Notes: generated from the letters alone by a model not told the origin. A stretch of DNA of 64,000 bases from an uncultured Pelagibacteraceae bacterium (GCA_902633965.1 CACPID010000002.1:62001-126000); one strand, 5' to 3'; shown: positions 7,676-17,194, counted from the stretch's first letter. A program made the numbers and translations.

Positions 7676-8659
7676 ATGATAAATTCTTTTATAAATTTAA
7701 TAAAATTATCTTTTTGTAAAAAAATAATTATTATAACAAATACTTTGCAGATGTTAAATTTAGCTGAATTTTTTCATGCGCATAAACTATTTCATAGAGA
7801 ATTTAATAATTTTATAATTTTATGCCCTTACACTAATGAAAATGCTTTCAAAAAAATTAAAGTTTGCCATAGAGAGTTAATCAAAAAAAATAATCTAATC
7901 TTAAATTTTCAAAAAAAAAAAGAAATTAAGATTTTATATTTAATATTTTATATTAAGAAATTTTTTAATTTGGGAATAGATCAAATAATTATAGGTAATT
8001 ATTATTCATATTTGAATCAAAAATTTGCAAAAATCTCAAGGGAGGTATTGGTACTTGATGATGGTACAAATGTACTACTAAAAAAAAATTTACAATTACT
8101 AAAAAAATCAAATTATTCGTTTTTTTCTATTTTTGATGAAAAATTTTTTCAAAAGAAAAATTATAAAAAAAATGATTTCAAGTTTCTTAAAAATAAATTT
8201 TTTAACAAAAGAAGTTATTCAGAGAATGTATTAATTTTAGGCAAACCAATTGTTGAATCAGGTTTTTTTAAAGAACATCAGTATGATTTCCTTATAGAGT
8301 ATATAAAAAATAAATTTAAAAATAAAAATCTCTATTATTTTCCACACCCCAAAGAAAATTTAAATATTTTAGAAAAAAAATTTGGATCAATAAAATTTAT
8401 AAAATCAAAATATCCTATTGAAATTTATTTTTTAAAGATGAAAAAAACTCCAAAAACTGTAGTCAGTTTTAATTCTAGTGCGGTTATTCCATTAAAATTA
8501 TTAGATAAAAAATTGAATATATTTAATATTTATTTTAAAATAAGACTTGATAAAAATCACTCATGGAGACTAAATCTTCCTAGAGAATTAATGACTAGAA
8601 ATTATTTTAAATCACATCTATCAATAAAATCAAAAACACTGAAAATTCCAGACTTATAA
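7676..8659 (+). CDS. Sialyltransferase-like glycosyltransferase (GT38/GT52-like motifs)
   Basis: A 327-residue lysine-rich protein without a signal peptide. It has the short motifs that define bacterial sialyltransferases: an acidic DDG at residues 128-130 (VLDDGTN), His-Pro at 224-225 (YFPHPKEN), and a Ser-rich segment at 264-268 (SFNSS) that binds the CMP phosphate in those families. It follows the CMP-nonulosonate synthase by about 110 bases on the same strand, which is where the transferase for that donor would be expected. Overall similarity is too faint to name a CAZy family with certainty. The likely role is transfer of the CMP-activated nonulosonic acid to a surface glycan. Confidence 0.65.
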   Translation: MINSFINLIKLSFCKKIIIITNTLQMLNLAEFFHAHKLFHREFNNFIILCPYTNENAFKKIKVCHRELIKKNNLILNFQKKKEIKILYLIFYIKKFFNLGIDQIIIGNYYSYLNQKFAKISREVLVLDDGTNVLLKKNLQLLKKSNYSFFSIFDEKFFQKKNYKKNDFKFLKNKFFNKRSYSENVLILGKPIVESGFFKEHQYDFLIEYIKNKFKNKNLYYFPHPKENLNILEKKFGSIKFIKSKYPIEIYFLKMKKTPKTVVSFNSSAVIPLKLLDKKLNIFNIYFKIRLDKNHSWRLNLPRELMTRNYFKSHLSIKSKTLKIPDL

Positions 8660-8693
8660 TTATAAATAAATTTGCTTTAAATAAGATACATAA

Positions 8694-9644
8694 TTAAAGA
8701 TTTTTAAACAGATTTTTTTCTTTTTTATACCACTCGATTGTTTTTTTTAATCCCTCGTCAAATGTAAATAATTTTTTAAATTCAATAAAATTTTTCATTT
8801 TAGCAGTAGAGGCCTTCATCCTATGAATCTCTGTTTTTCTTTCAGGCAACCCTCCAATAATTAGTCTAGATTTAGAGGCAGTAAGTGTTTGAATTTTTTT
8901 TGCAAGTAGTTTTATTGATATTTCATTACCATCAGAAATATTTGTAATGTTGTTGAAAAACTTTTGATTTTTCATAGCATTTATTAAAAAATTGACAGTA
9001 TTACCAACATAATTAAATTCTCTAGTTTGATTTCCTTTTGTAATTTTTACTACCTTATTATCGATGAATTTTTTTATTAACTCTGGAATTACAGCCTTCA
9101 TACTTTGAGACTCCCCAAAAACATTAAATGGTCTTAATATCTTTATTGGTTTTTTCATATGGAGCATATGCATTTGCGCATACAGTTCACCTGAATATTT
9201 TCCAATCGAATATGGAGAAATTGGATGAGCCTTCATGCTCTCGATGAATAATTTTTTATTATTTTGATGTCCGTAAATTTCAGATGTTGAAACATAAATA
9301 AATTGTTTATAGTTCCTTAAGTTTTCTAAAAGATTTGAAGTACCAATAATATTGCTCTCTAGTGCTTCAGAGTAATTTGAGAAGCTACCCTTAACATCAT
9401 TATAGGCGGCTAAATGAAAAATTATATCTGGTTTAAAATTATTTATTTTATTTATTGTATTTGAATGTCTTAAATCACTTTCAATAATTGTAATTTTCTC
9501 CCATATATTAAATAGTCTGATATTTTCATAAACACTGTCATATTTTGTTGTAACAGCAACATTATACCCTTGATTTACAAGACTTTTTACTAAGTGTGAG
9601 CCTATAAACCCAGAACCCCCTGTGACTAAAATTTTTGATTTCAT
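8694..9644 (-). CDS. NAD-dependent epimerase/dehydratase (extended SDR)
   Basis: A 316-residue extended SDR. The nucleotide-binding motif TGGSGFIGSH is at residues 8-17, the catalytic serine region STSEIYG near 118, and YSIGK (catalytic Tyr and Lys) near 145. The pattern is that of NDP-sugar 4,6-dehydratases or 4-epimerases. It is the third gene of a minus-strand operon with a nucleotidyltransferase and a PIG-L deacetylase, so it likely acts on the nucleotide sugar those two provide. Its 3' end faces the sialyltransferase-like gene across 34 bases with no clear terminator. The product is not predictable. Confidence 0.85.
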   Translation of the reverse strand: MKSKILVTGGSGFIGSHLVKSLVNQGYNVAVTTKYDSVYENIRLFNIWEKITIIESDLRHSNTINKINNFKPDIIFHLAAYNDVKGSFSNYSEALESNIIGTSNLLENLRNYKQFIYVSTSEIYGHQNNKKLFIESMKAHPISPYSIGKYSGELYAQMHMLHMKKPIKILRPFNVFGESQSMKAVIPELIKKFIDNKVVKITKGNQTREFNYVGNTVNFLINAMKNQKFFNNITNISDGNEISIKLLAKKIQTLTASKSRLIIGGLPERKTEIHRMKASTAKMKNFIEFKKLFTFDEGLKKTIEWYKKEKNLFKNL

Positions 9645-9686
9645 TTAAATTTCAAATTATAGCATGTACAAATTTATTACAAATAC

Positions 9687-10367
9687 TTATTCAACTGATT
9701 TTACAACTTCGAATGCCTCAGCAGCTTTTATGTTAATTGAATTGCCCCTAAATTTTATAAGATTTTCTATAGACTTTAAAGAAAGAAAATTGGGATAAGG
9801 TTTTAACTCATCATTATAAAATTTTTTTAAGATAAATATTTTTTTTTTATATGTTTTATCTATATCAACAAAATAATTTGGGTTAAAAGCTCTATTTTTT
9901 TTTATCAATTTTTCAGAGGCTGATGGAATTTCAAATGAATAGATTTTTTTTAAAAAGGTGATATTTTTATTAGGTCTACATGCTATCATTGTTGCCTCAG
10001 TCGTGGCTCTATGGTCATGATGATTGTCATCAATACAATGAGTAAAAATCATTTGGGGTTTAAATTTTTTTATTTTTTCAAATATAACCCTGGACATTTT
10101 GGTTATATCTTTCCTTCCTATTGATAATCCATTAAAATTTAAAAATTCAGGCTCTGCAATACCAAGATATTTTGAAACCTTTTTTGCAATTTTCTGTCTT
10201 TCATTATTTTTTTTTATGCTTTTATTATTGATACGCTTATCGTAGGTTTTGCATGTAAAAATAATTTTAATTTTACACTTTTTTTTAAATTTTAAAATTG
10301 TTCCACCACATCCAATTATTTCATCATCAGGGTGGGCAGCTATAACTAAAATTTTTGAAGGGTTCAT
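9687..10367 (-). CDS. PIG-L/LmbE family N-deacetylase (second copy)
   Basis: A 226-residue LmbE/PIG-L protein with AHPDDE near residue 11-16 and a downstream HDHRATTEA histidine motif near 118. It is clearly related to the deacetylase at 5164-5823 but divergent, so not a recent duplicate. It sits 5 bases after the nucleotidyltransferase and 42 bases before the SDR, forming a compact three-gene unit. A hydrolytic N-deacetylation of a GlcNAc-like sugar or nucleotide sugar is expected from the family. Confidence 0.86.
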   Translation of the reverse strand: MNPSKILVIAAHPDDEIIGCGGTILKFKKKCKIKIIFTCKTYDKRINNKSIKKNNERQKIAKKVSKYLGIAEPEFLNFNGLSIGRKDITKMSRVIFEKIKKFKPQMIFTHCIDDNHHDHRATTEATMIACRPNKNITFLKKIYSFEIPSASEKLIKKNRAFNPNYFVDIDKTYKKKIFILKKFYNDELKPYPNFLSLKSIENLIKFRGNSINIKAAEAFEVVKSVE

Positions 10368-10372
10368 AAATC

Positions 10373-11077
10373 TTATTTTAATAACATTTCTTTAAATTTT
10401 GTATTAATTTCATTGTATTCTCTTGGATTGTCAAATGAAAAATATTTTTTATTAGTAATATTAGTAAATATTTTTTTATTTTTAATTAATTTATTTAAAA
10501 AATAAATCCAAGATTTGCTTTTATTAATTTCAGAGATAATTTTTTTTTTAAATATAAAATAACCCAAATTAATTGGATTTTTTATCAATGGTTTCTCATT
10601 AAATTGTTTTATTAAAAAATTTTTTTTGTTATATGTAATTGTTCCATATTTAAGCCTATAATAAGCACTTACAACAGATGCTGATATATTTTTTTTTCTA
10701 AAATCATTAGTATATTTTTTTAAATTTATATCTATAAAAGTATCTCCGTAGCAAACAAAAAAATCATTTCTAATATGAGCAGAACAATCTTTTAATCTTT
10801 TAATAATATCGACATTACCAGAGTCGACTAATTTTATTTTTTTATTTTTTTTGAAATATTTATTTACAAACTTTGTAACCATATGTGACTTATATCCAGT
10901 AGCTACTATTACTTGATCTACATTTAATTTTAAAAATTTATTTATAATGTAATATAAAAAAGGCTTTCTATTTACTAGTAACAATGGTTTTGGAGTGTTT
11001 AAAGTATATGGTCTTAATCTTTGGCCTTTTCCACCACACAAGAGCACAACGTCAACTTTTTTTGTTGATTTCATCAT
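10373..11077 (-). CDS. Sugar-1-phosphate nucleotidyltransferase
   Basis: A 234-residue NTP-transferase with the signature LCGGKGQRLRPYT (residues about 13-25) and the metal-binding CYGDTFID near 109. It has no CBS or left-handed-helix domain, so it belongs to the short group that includes HddC and GlcNAc-1-P or mannose-1-P nucleotidyltransferases. It opens a minus-strand operon and is divergent from the methyltransferase at 11177, with about 100 bases between them that must hold both promoters. NTP and sugar specificity are unknown. Confidence 0.86.
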   Translation of the reverse strand: MMKSTKKVDVVLLCGGKGQRLRPYTLNTPKPLLLVNRKPFLYYIINKFLKLNVDQVIVATGYKSHMVTKFVNKYFKKNKKIKLVDSGNVDIIKRLKDCSAHIRNDFFVCYGDTFIDINLKKYTNDFRKKNISASVVSAYYRLKYGTITYNKKNFLIKQFNEKPLIKNPINLGYFIFKKKIISEINKSKSWIYFLNKLIKNKKIFTNITNKKYFSFDNPREYNEINTKFKEMLLK

Positions 11078-11176
11078 TTAATTTTTTTATATCTTATACA
11101 GTTAGATACAAGAAAATACCTTAAATTTAATAAAATCATATTTTAATACTAATTAAATATAATTATATAAAAATTA

Positions 11177-12394
11177 ATGAAGCGTAAATGTGATGTATGC
11201 AAAAGAAAGTTAGCAGGACCTATTTTGTCCTTAGGTAACCAGCCATTGTGTGACGATTTACATTCTATTAATTCAAATATAAGAACAAAACTTTATAAAA
11301 TTGAATTAAGATTATGTAAAAATTGCCTTACTGTAAATCAATTACATAAAGTAGATCAACAAACACTTTTTCCAAAAAAGTATAATTATCGTGCTTCTTT
11401 AACAGTTGATGTGCAAAAAGGAATGGAAGATCTTTGTATTAAAGCAAATAAATTAATTAAAAAAAAAAAGAAAACTGTCTTAGATATTGGGTGTAATGAT
11501 GGTTCCTTATTAAATTTTTTTAAAAAACAAAAATTCAAAACATATGGAATTGAACCCACAAATGCCTTCAAAGACTGTTCAAAAAATCATACTATATTTA
11601 ATCAATATTTAAACGAAACTATTGTTAAAAAAATTTTAAAAAAAAATAAACACATAGATATAGTTACATTTACTAATGTTTTTGCTCATATTCCAAACTT
11701 TAATCAATTAATTAATAGTTTAAAAATTTTAACCTCTAAAATTTCATACTTAATAATTGAAAATCATTATCTTGGTTCTGTATTAGAAAAAAATCAATTT
11801 GATACTTTTTATCAAGAACACCCAAGAACCTATAGTTTAAATTCCTTTATTAAAGTTTCTAAATTACTAAATTTAAATATACAAAAAGTTGAATTTCCAA
11901 AAAGATACGGAGGCAACATAAGAGTTTATATGTCAAAAAATAAATTAAGAAAAAATAGAAAACTTGAATTTTTGTTAAGAAAAGAAAAAAAATTTATATC
12001 AATGTTTTCAAAATTAAAAAAAAAAATGACATTGTGGAAACAAAATAAAACAAAATTATTTCAATATTTAAAGAAAGAAAAAACTATAATATTTGGCAAA
12101 GCATTTCCTGGTAGAGCCTCTATTTTAATAAATATTTTAGGTCTAAATAGTGATTATATTAAATGTATTTTTGAACAAAACAAATCTCCAAAAAATTTTC
12201 ATTACGTGCCTGGTACGAAAATTCCAATTCTCCCTGATATAGAAATGAAAAATAAATTAAAAAAAAACAAAAATGCAATATTGATAAATTTTTCTTGGCA
12301 TATTAGCCATGAGATAAGAAAATATTTAAAAAATTTAGGTATTAAAAATACTATAATTGATATTGTTGAAAAAAATGATTTTAAAAAAAGGTAA
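11177..12394 (+). CDS. Zinc-binding C-methyltransferase-like SAM enzyme
   Basis: A 405-residue three-part protein like the NovU/TylC3-type sugar C-methyltransferases. An N-terminal putative zinc module has paired cysteines (CDVCKRK at 5-11 and LCKNC near 48). A class I SAM domain follows (DIGCNDGSLL near 103), and the C-terminal third has the Rossmann-like domain of that family (IIFGKAFPGRAS near 305). Such enzymes add a branch methyl to 3- or 4-keto deoxysugars on a nucleotide carrier. A second family member lies at 21771-22952. The substrate is unknown. Confidence 0.82.
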   Translation: MKRKCDVCKRKLAGPILSLGNQPLCDDLHSINSNIRTKLYKIELRLCKNCLTVNQLHKVDQQTLFPKKYNYRASLTVDVQKGMEDLCIKANKLIKKKKKTVLDIGCNDGSLLNFFKKQKFKTYGIEPTNAFKDCSKNHTIFNQYLNETIVKKILKKNKHIDIVTFTNVFAHIPNFNQLINSLKILTSKISYLIIENHYLGSVLEKNQFDTFYQEHPRTYSLNSFIKVSKLLNLNIQKVEFPKRYGGNIRVYMSKNKLRKNRKLEFLLRKEKKFISMFSKLKKKMTLWKQNKTKLFQYLKKEKTIIFGKAFPGRASILINILGLNSDYIKCIFEQNKSPKNFHYVPGTKIPILPDIEMKNKLKKNKNAILINFSWHISHEIRKYLKNLGIKNTIIDIVEKNDFKKR

Positions 12395-12528
12395 AAACAA
12401 GTAAAATTTACTTTTACAAACTTTATATTTCTTAAATAATCATAATAAAATTAAAGTAAATTTATTAAACAAACTCACCTATTTATTTAAAGATTTGAAA
12501 AGAGTTAAAAATACTTTAAATTAATAAA

Positions 12529-13494
12529 ATGCAATCAAAAATTACATTGTCATTGGCAGTACCAGTTTATAATGGTGCAGATAAATTAAAAAAACAATTT
12601 AATAGAATTTTTTCAGAATGTGATAATAAAAAATTCAAAAATTTTATAGAAGTTTTAATTTCAGATAATGCATCCACAGATGATACAAGAAAAGTTGTGA
12701 GTTATTTTAAAAAAAAGTCTAATAAAAAAAAAAATATAAAAATTACGTATTTTAGAAAAAAAAAAAATGAGGGCGTCTTAAAAAATATTATTGGCTTGAG
12801 TAAACTTGTCAAAGGAAAATATATATTGTTTTCTACTGATGATGATTTGCCAACGAAAGGTTATTATAAAGAGATATATAGTGAAATTTACAATAAAAAT
12901 TTTAAAGAAATGTATATTGCCCCAATCCATAATAGCAGGCAATATTACCACAGCTTATTTGGTAAAAATATTATAAGCTACATAATAAGCAGAGGTTCTA
13001 TTTTTAGTGGAATAATATTAAATACAAAATGTATAAAATATAAATCATATTTAAAAACTTTATACCCTCAAGTAGAGTTATTTTTAGATTATTATATTAA
13101 TCACGGTATGAAAGATTTAAGTATGAACTCAAAAATAAATAATATTGATTCTAAAAAAGTTCATAAAAAATTTGATGATAGATTTCAGAGAGGAAAAGAC
13201 TACGCATTTTTAGGCAGAATTAATATTTTAGAAAAGTTTTTAAAAAAAAAAAAAATTGATTTTTTTCAATTTTTTATAGCTTTTTATCATCAATATAAAT
13301 GGGGTTTGCAAATAAAATTTATGTTACGACAAGAAAAAGCTTTCAAATTAGAAAATATTTTTTATAAAGAAATTATAAAAATAGAAAGAAAAAAACTTTT
13401 AACCTTAATAATATTTTTAATTTTTATAAATAATTTCTTTTCTAAAAAAATGTTTTTTTATTTGGAGGCTTTTAAAATAAAACTTTTGAGTTAA
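12529..13494 (+). CDS. Glycosyltransferase, GT2 family
   Basis: A 321-residue GT-A fold glycosyltransferase. The N-terminal strand LSLAVPVYNGADKL is followed by ISDNASTDDT near residue 44 and the metal-binding acidic motif STDDD near 103. The C-terminal part is lysine- and aromatic-rich and may bind the membrane surface. A run of 14 A (13242-13255) lies inside the gene. It is followed after 12 bases by the PhyH-type dioxygenase. Donor and acceptor are unknown. Confidence 0.85.
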   Translation: MQSKITLSLAVPVYNGADKLKKQFNRIFSECDNKKFKNFIEVLISDNASTDDTRKVVSYFKKKSNKKKNIKITYFRKKKNEGVLKNIIGLSKLVKGKYILFSTDDDLPTKGYYKEIYSEIYNKNFKEMYIAPIHNSRQYYHSLFGKNIISYIISRGSIFSGIILNTKCIKYKSYLKTLYPQVELFLDYYINHGMKDLSMNSKINNIDSKKVHKKFDDRFQRGKDYAFLGRINILEKFLKKKKIDFFQFFIAFYHQYKWGLQIKFMLRQEKAFKLENIFYKEIIKIERKKLLTLIIFLIFINNFFSKKMFFYLEAFKIKLLS

Positions 13495-13506
13495 TTTTAC
13501 GTAAAA

Positions 13507-14307
13507 ATGTATAATACTTTTATTAAACCAGCTGGAAAAATAATTAAATATCTTTTTAGAGACTATAGAAAAAAAATACCTTTAGATGAAAAAGTTAAAT
13601 TAAATTTTAATGAAAAAAAATTATTGCATAATTTAAAAATTCATGGATATGCTGTAATTGAAAATTTTGCTTCAGAAGAAACTTGTGTGCATATTATAAA
13701 AAAAATTGATTATATTTTTGAAAATTATCCTGCAAAAATTTGGAAAGATGATCAAAAATCTGACAATAGAATTTTTGGTGCTCAAATTGCAGATAAAAAA
13801 ATTATGGAATATTTTAATGATAATTTCATAAAAAAAATTGGTGAGGCATATTTAGGTTTTAAAATAAAAAATGTTATGACCATGGCAAATAGAGTGACTT
13901 TTTCATCTAGTAATAATGGATCAGGCAATGGATGGCATAAAGATGCTTACAGAAAACAATTTAAATCACTTTTATATCTCAATAATGTGGATAAAAATAA
14001 TGGACCATTTCAATTATTAAAAAGATCTAACAAAATCTTTAATTTAATCAAAGTAGCAATTAAATTACAGAAAACTTATCCTGATACAAGATTTAGCGAA
14101 AATGAAATTGAAAAAATATCAAGATCTGAAAATGTAACTACACTAGAAGGTAGAAGAGGTACTTTAATTTTGTTTGATCCTAGTTTGACACATCGTGGCT
14201 CACCATTAAAAAGTTCAAAAAGGTATGCCTTAACTAATTACTATGAGTCCCTTCATAATTTTGACACTTATGAAAACTATTTTAAACCAAAATTTGACTT
14301 AGAATAA
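13507..14307 (+). CDS. Phytanoyl-CoA dioxygenase-family (PhyH) Fe(II)/2OG oxygenase
   Basis: A 266-residue non-haem iron oxygenase. The iron triad is visible as His144 and Asp146 (GWHKD) and His229 (THRGSP), with Arg239 placed to bind 2-oxoglutarate. PhyH proteins hydroxylate small molecules or lipids; in polysaccharide islands they are thought to hydroxylate sugars or lipid carriers, but I cannot name a substrate. It lies between a GT2 enzyme and an ABC flippase on the same strand, suggesting a modifying step in the same glycan. Confidence 0.83.
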   Translation: MYNTFIKPAGKIIKYLFRDYRKKIPLDEKVKLNFNEKKLLHNLKIHGYAVIENFASEETCVHIIKKIDYIFENYPAKIWKDDQKSDNRIFGAQIADKKIMEYFNDNFIKKIGEAYLGFKIKNVMTMANRVTFSSSNNGSGNGWHKDAYRKQFKSLLYLNNVDKNNGPFQLLKRSNKIFNLIKVAIKLQKTYPDTRFSENEIEKISRSENVTTLEGRRGTLILFDPSLTHRGSPLKSSKRYALTNYYESLHNFDTYENYFKPKFDLE

Positions 14308-14348
14308 AAATTGTTAATAAAAAAATATTCAATTAAATTATTTATAAA

Positions 14349-16073
14349 ATGGGTGATTATTCAAAAACAATAAAACTTATAGAGGAAAAATTTTTTAAAA
14401 AATATGTTTTCATAAATTTTTTAATTAGCTTAGGATCTATATTTGAACTACTTAGTATTGGCTTGATAATTCCTCTTTTCTATTTTGTACAAAATATAGA
14501 AAATAATATCATTAAAATTAATGATTTTTTTGGTTATGACTTTATTCAAGATTCATTTAATAGAACAAATTTAATTTTATTAATAATTTTATTATTTTTA
14601 TTATTTTATTTAATAAAATCTATTTATTTGGTTTTTTTATTTATCTATACGAAAAGATTCGGAATTAATCATGAAGAATTCCTGTCGCAAAATGTTTATT
14701 CAAATTACGTTTATTCAGATTTTATTGAAAGTACACATAAAGATAAGTCTAAAACATTTAGAAATATTCATGAAGTTGCAGCTCATACATCTTGTTTACA
14801 GGCGACTTTTGTAATAAATCAAGAAATTTTAACCTTTTTTTTTATTTTTCTTAGTATTTTTTTAATAGATCCAAAAATAGGTTTAATTTTAAGTCTTGTT
14901 TCAGTATTAATAGTTTTGTTTTTTTATTTTTCTACAAAAAAAAAATTAAAATTTTTAGGTGAAAAGAAAAGAGAAATAGAATCTCAAAATTTTACTAATA
15001 TTTTAGATGCCCTAGGTTCATTAAAAGAGATAAAAATTTTTCAGAAAGAAAATTTTTTTGTAACTGAGTTTCGAAAGTTAAAAATAATAATATTAAACAA
15101 TAACTTCAAATCAGATTTTTTTTCATTTTATCCAAGATTTATAATTGAATTTTTTGTTTTATCAGCTTTTATAATTTATTTTGTATTTATGTATGTAGAT
15201 TTAAAAGATTTAGACGCAGTAATACCAAAAATTATTTTTTTAATAATGGCAGTTTTTAGAATACTACCAGGCATAAATAGAATAATTACAAATACTCAAA
15301 ATTTAAGAAAGAATTCAGCATCAATAATTAACATACATAAAGAAAAAGTTAAATCAAAAACAAACAAATTATTTATCAAAGATAAAAACTTTGTTTTTAA
15401 TGATAGTTTAAAATTTAATAAAGTTAACTTTAATTATGATAATGGTAAAAAAGTATTCAAAGACATAAATTTAAAAATTAACAAAGGAGAGATAGTGGGA
15501 ATTTTTGGACCTAGCGGATCTGGAAAAACAACATTTATAAATCTCTGTTTAGGATTAATAAAACCAACCGACGGTGAAATTATAATAGATAATAAATTTG
15601 ATTTATTTGAAAATAGTTCCTTGTGGCACAAAATTCTAGGATTTGTACCGCAAAGAATTTTTATGAAAAATGACAACATTACAAAAAATATAGCTTTTGC
15701 TGTTGAAAATGAATTAATAGATGAAAAAAAAATTAATAACTTAATAGAGTTGTGTAATTTAAATACTTTTGTTGAGAATAAAGAAAAAGGTGACCATTTT
15801 TTTATTGGTGATGACGCAGTAAAAATCTCAGGAGGGCAAGCCCAGAGAATCGGAATAGCAAGAGGTCTTTATAAAAATCCCGATTTTTTAATTCTTGATG
15901 AAGCAACGAATAATTTAGATCAAAAAAATGAGGAGGAAATAATGTTCAAAATTAAAAATTTTTTAAAAAAAGAGAAAAAAACGGCAATTATTTCATCTCA
16001 TAATCTCGAAATTTTAAAGAAAAATTGTGATTACGTGTTAAGCTTTGATGACCAAACAATTACTAAATTTTAA
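14349..16073 (+). CDS. ABC half-transporter, PglK/MsbA-like flippase
   Basis: A 574-residue half transporter. The N-terminal about 330 residues hold six predicted membrane helices. The nucleotide-binding domain has Walker A GPSGSGKTT from residue 387, the signature ISGGQAQRIGIARG near 494 and Walker B FLILDEATNNLD near 515. The architecture fits PglK-type flippases that move lipid-linked oligosaccharides across the inner membrane, or MsbA-type lipid exporters. It is the only glycan-exporter candidate in the window, as no Wzx-like multi-spanning flippase or Wzm/Wzt pair was seen. Placement among glycosyltransferases supports lipid-linked glycan export. Confidence 0.85.
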   Translation: MGDYSKTIKLIEEKFFKKYVFINFLISLGSIFELLSIGLIIPLFYFVQNIENNIIKINDFFGYDFIQDSFNRTNLILLIILLFLLFYLIKSIYLVFLFIYTKRFGINHEEFLSQNVYSNYVYSDFIESTHKDKSKTFRNIHEVAAHTSCLQATFVINQEILTFFFIFLSIFLIDPKIGLILSLVSVLIVLFFYFSTKKKLKFLGEKKREIESQNFTNILDALGSLKEIKIFQKENFFVTEFRKLKIIILNNNFKSDFFSFYPRFIIEFFVLSAFIIYFVFMYVDLKDLDAVIPKIIFLIMAVFRILPGINRIITNTQNLRKNSASIINIHKEKVKSKTNKLFIKDKNFVFNDSLKFNKVNFNYDNGKKVFKDINLKINKGEIVGIFGPSGSGKTTFINLCLGLIKPTDGEIIIDNKFDLFENSSLWHKILGFVPQRIFMKNDNITKNIAFAVENELIDEKKINNLIELCNLNTFVENKEKGDHFFIGDDAVKISGGQAQRIGIARGLYKNPDFLILDEATNNLDQKNEEEIMFKIKNFLKKEKKTAIISSHNLEILKKNCDYVLSFDDQTITKF

Positions 16074-16087
16074 GAAAAATTAATTGA

Positions 16088-16189
16088 ATGAAAATTCTAT
16101 TTGCAGCCAAAAAATATCACGACGGAAATAATTATTTAATAAAAATTAAAGATTTATTTAAAGATAATAAATTAACTAAAACAAAATAA
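16088..16189 (+). pseudogene. 33-residue ORF, possible gene remnant
   Basis: A short frame between the ABC transporter and the next glycosyltransferase begins MKILFAAKKYHDG, which looks like the first beta strand of a GT-B glycosyltransferase, and then stops after 33 codons. No continuation was recognised in the remaining 13 bases before the next gene. It may be the stump of a gene lost by deletion, or chance coding. Confidence 0.25.
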
Positions 16190-16202
16190 TTAGTTTTATA
16201 AA

Positions 16203-17132
16203 ATGAGTGAAAATTTTGCACCAATTATAGTATTTACGTATTTAAGATTAGAAAAATTAAAAAAATTAATAGATAATTTAAAACAAAATCTCGATTCAAA
16301 AAAATCAGATATTTATATTTTTAGTGATAATGCAAAGTACAAAAAAGACATAAACAAAATTAAAAAAGTAAGAAAATATATTAATACAATTAGTGGTTTT
16401 AGAAAAAAAACAATTATTTTAAGAGATAAAAATTTTGGAAATGGAAGAAATATTATTGAAGGAGTTACATTTGTTTTAAAAAAAAGAGAAAAAGCAATAA
16501 TTTTAGAGGATGATTTAGAAATAGGAGATAATTTTTTGTATTTTATGAATACATGTTTAACAAAATATAAAAACCATAAAAAAATTTGGCATATAGGTGG
16601 ATGGAGTTTTGATTTAAATAGACATAGTTCATATGATATTTTCTTTTCAAAAAATATGCAGCCTTGGGGATGGGCTACATGGAGTGATCGATGGAAATAT
16701 TTTGAGAAAAATCCAAATAAATTAATTAAGTTCTTTAAAAAAGATAAAAGTAGAATTTATAAATTTAATCAAAATGGAACTATTGATAACTTTAAGCAGA
16801 TTCTCGATAACTATAATAAAAAAAAAAATACTTGGGCAATTTTTTGGTATGCACAAATTTTCATTAATAATGCTTTATGCATATCTCCTCATAAAAGCTT
16901 AGTTAATAGTAATGGCTTTGATAATTTTTCAACACATGTACATCCAAAACATTTTATAAATAAAATTTATAAAAATACTATCAATAAAAATAAAAAATTT
17001 AAATTTCCAAATAAAATATTAGAAGATAAAGAATATGATAATGATTTTAAAAAATTTTACTATAAAAAGATGGGCGCAAAGTTTGCAATTAAAAATTATA
17101 TAACGAGATTTAAAAAAGCATTATTAAATTAA
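16203..17132 (+). CDS. Glycosyltransferase (GT-A, GT2/GNT-I-like)
   Basis: A 309-residue protein whose N-terminus (APIIVFTYLRLEKL) and acidic metal site ILEDDLEIGDNFL near residue 100 match a group of bacterial glycosyltransferases related to GT2 and GT13. A tryptophan-rich segment (MQPWGWATWSDRW near 156) is typical of this group. It is probably cytoplasmic, with no membrane span. Donor and acceptor are unknown. Confidence 0.78.
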   Translation: MSENFAPIIVFTYLRLEKLKKLIDNLKQNLDSKKSDIYIFSDNAKYKKDINKIKKVRKYINTISGFRKKTIILRDKNFGNGRNIIEGVTFVLKKREKAIILEDDLEIGDNFLYFMNTCLTKYKNHKKIWHIGGWSFDLNRHSSYDIFFSKNMQPWGWATWSDRWKYFEKNPNKLIKFFKKDKSRIYKFNQNGTIDNFKQILDNYNKKKNTWAIFWYAQIFINNALCISPHKSLVNSNGFDNFSTHVHPKHFINKIYKNTINKNKKFKFPNKILEDKEYDNDFKKFYYKKMGAKFAIKNYITRFKKALLN

Positions 17133-17194
17133 AATCAGTTGGTCATCTCGTTCAATAAATATTGCATATATAACATTTTAAAATTATATTAATT

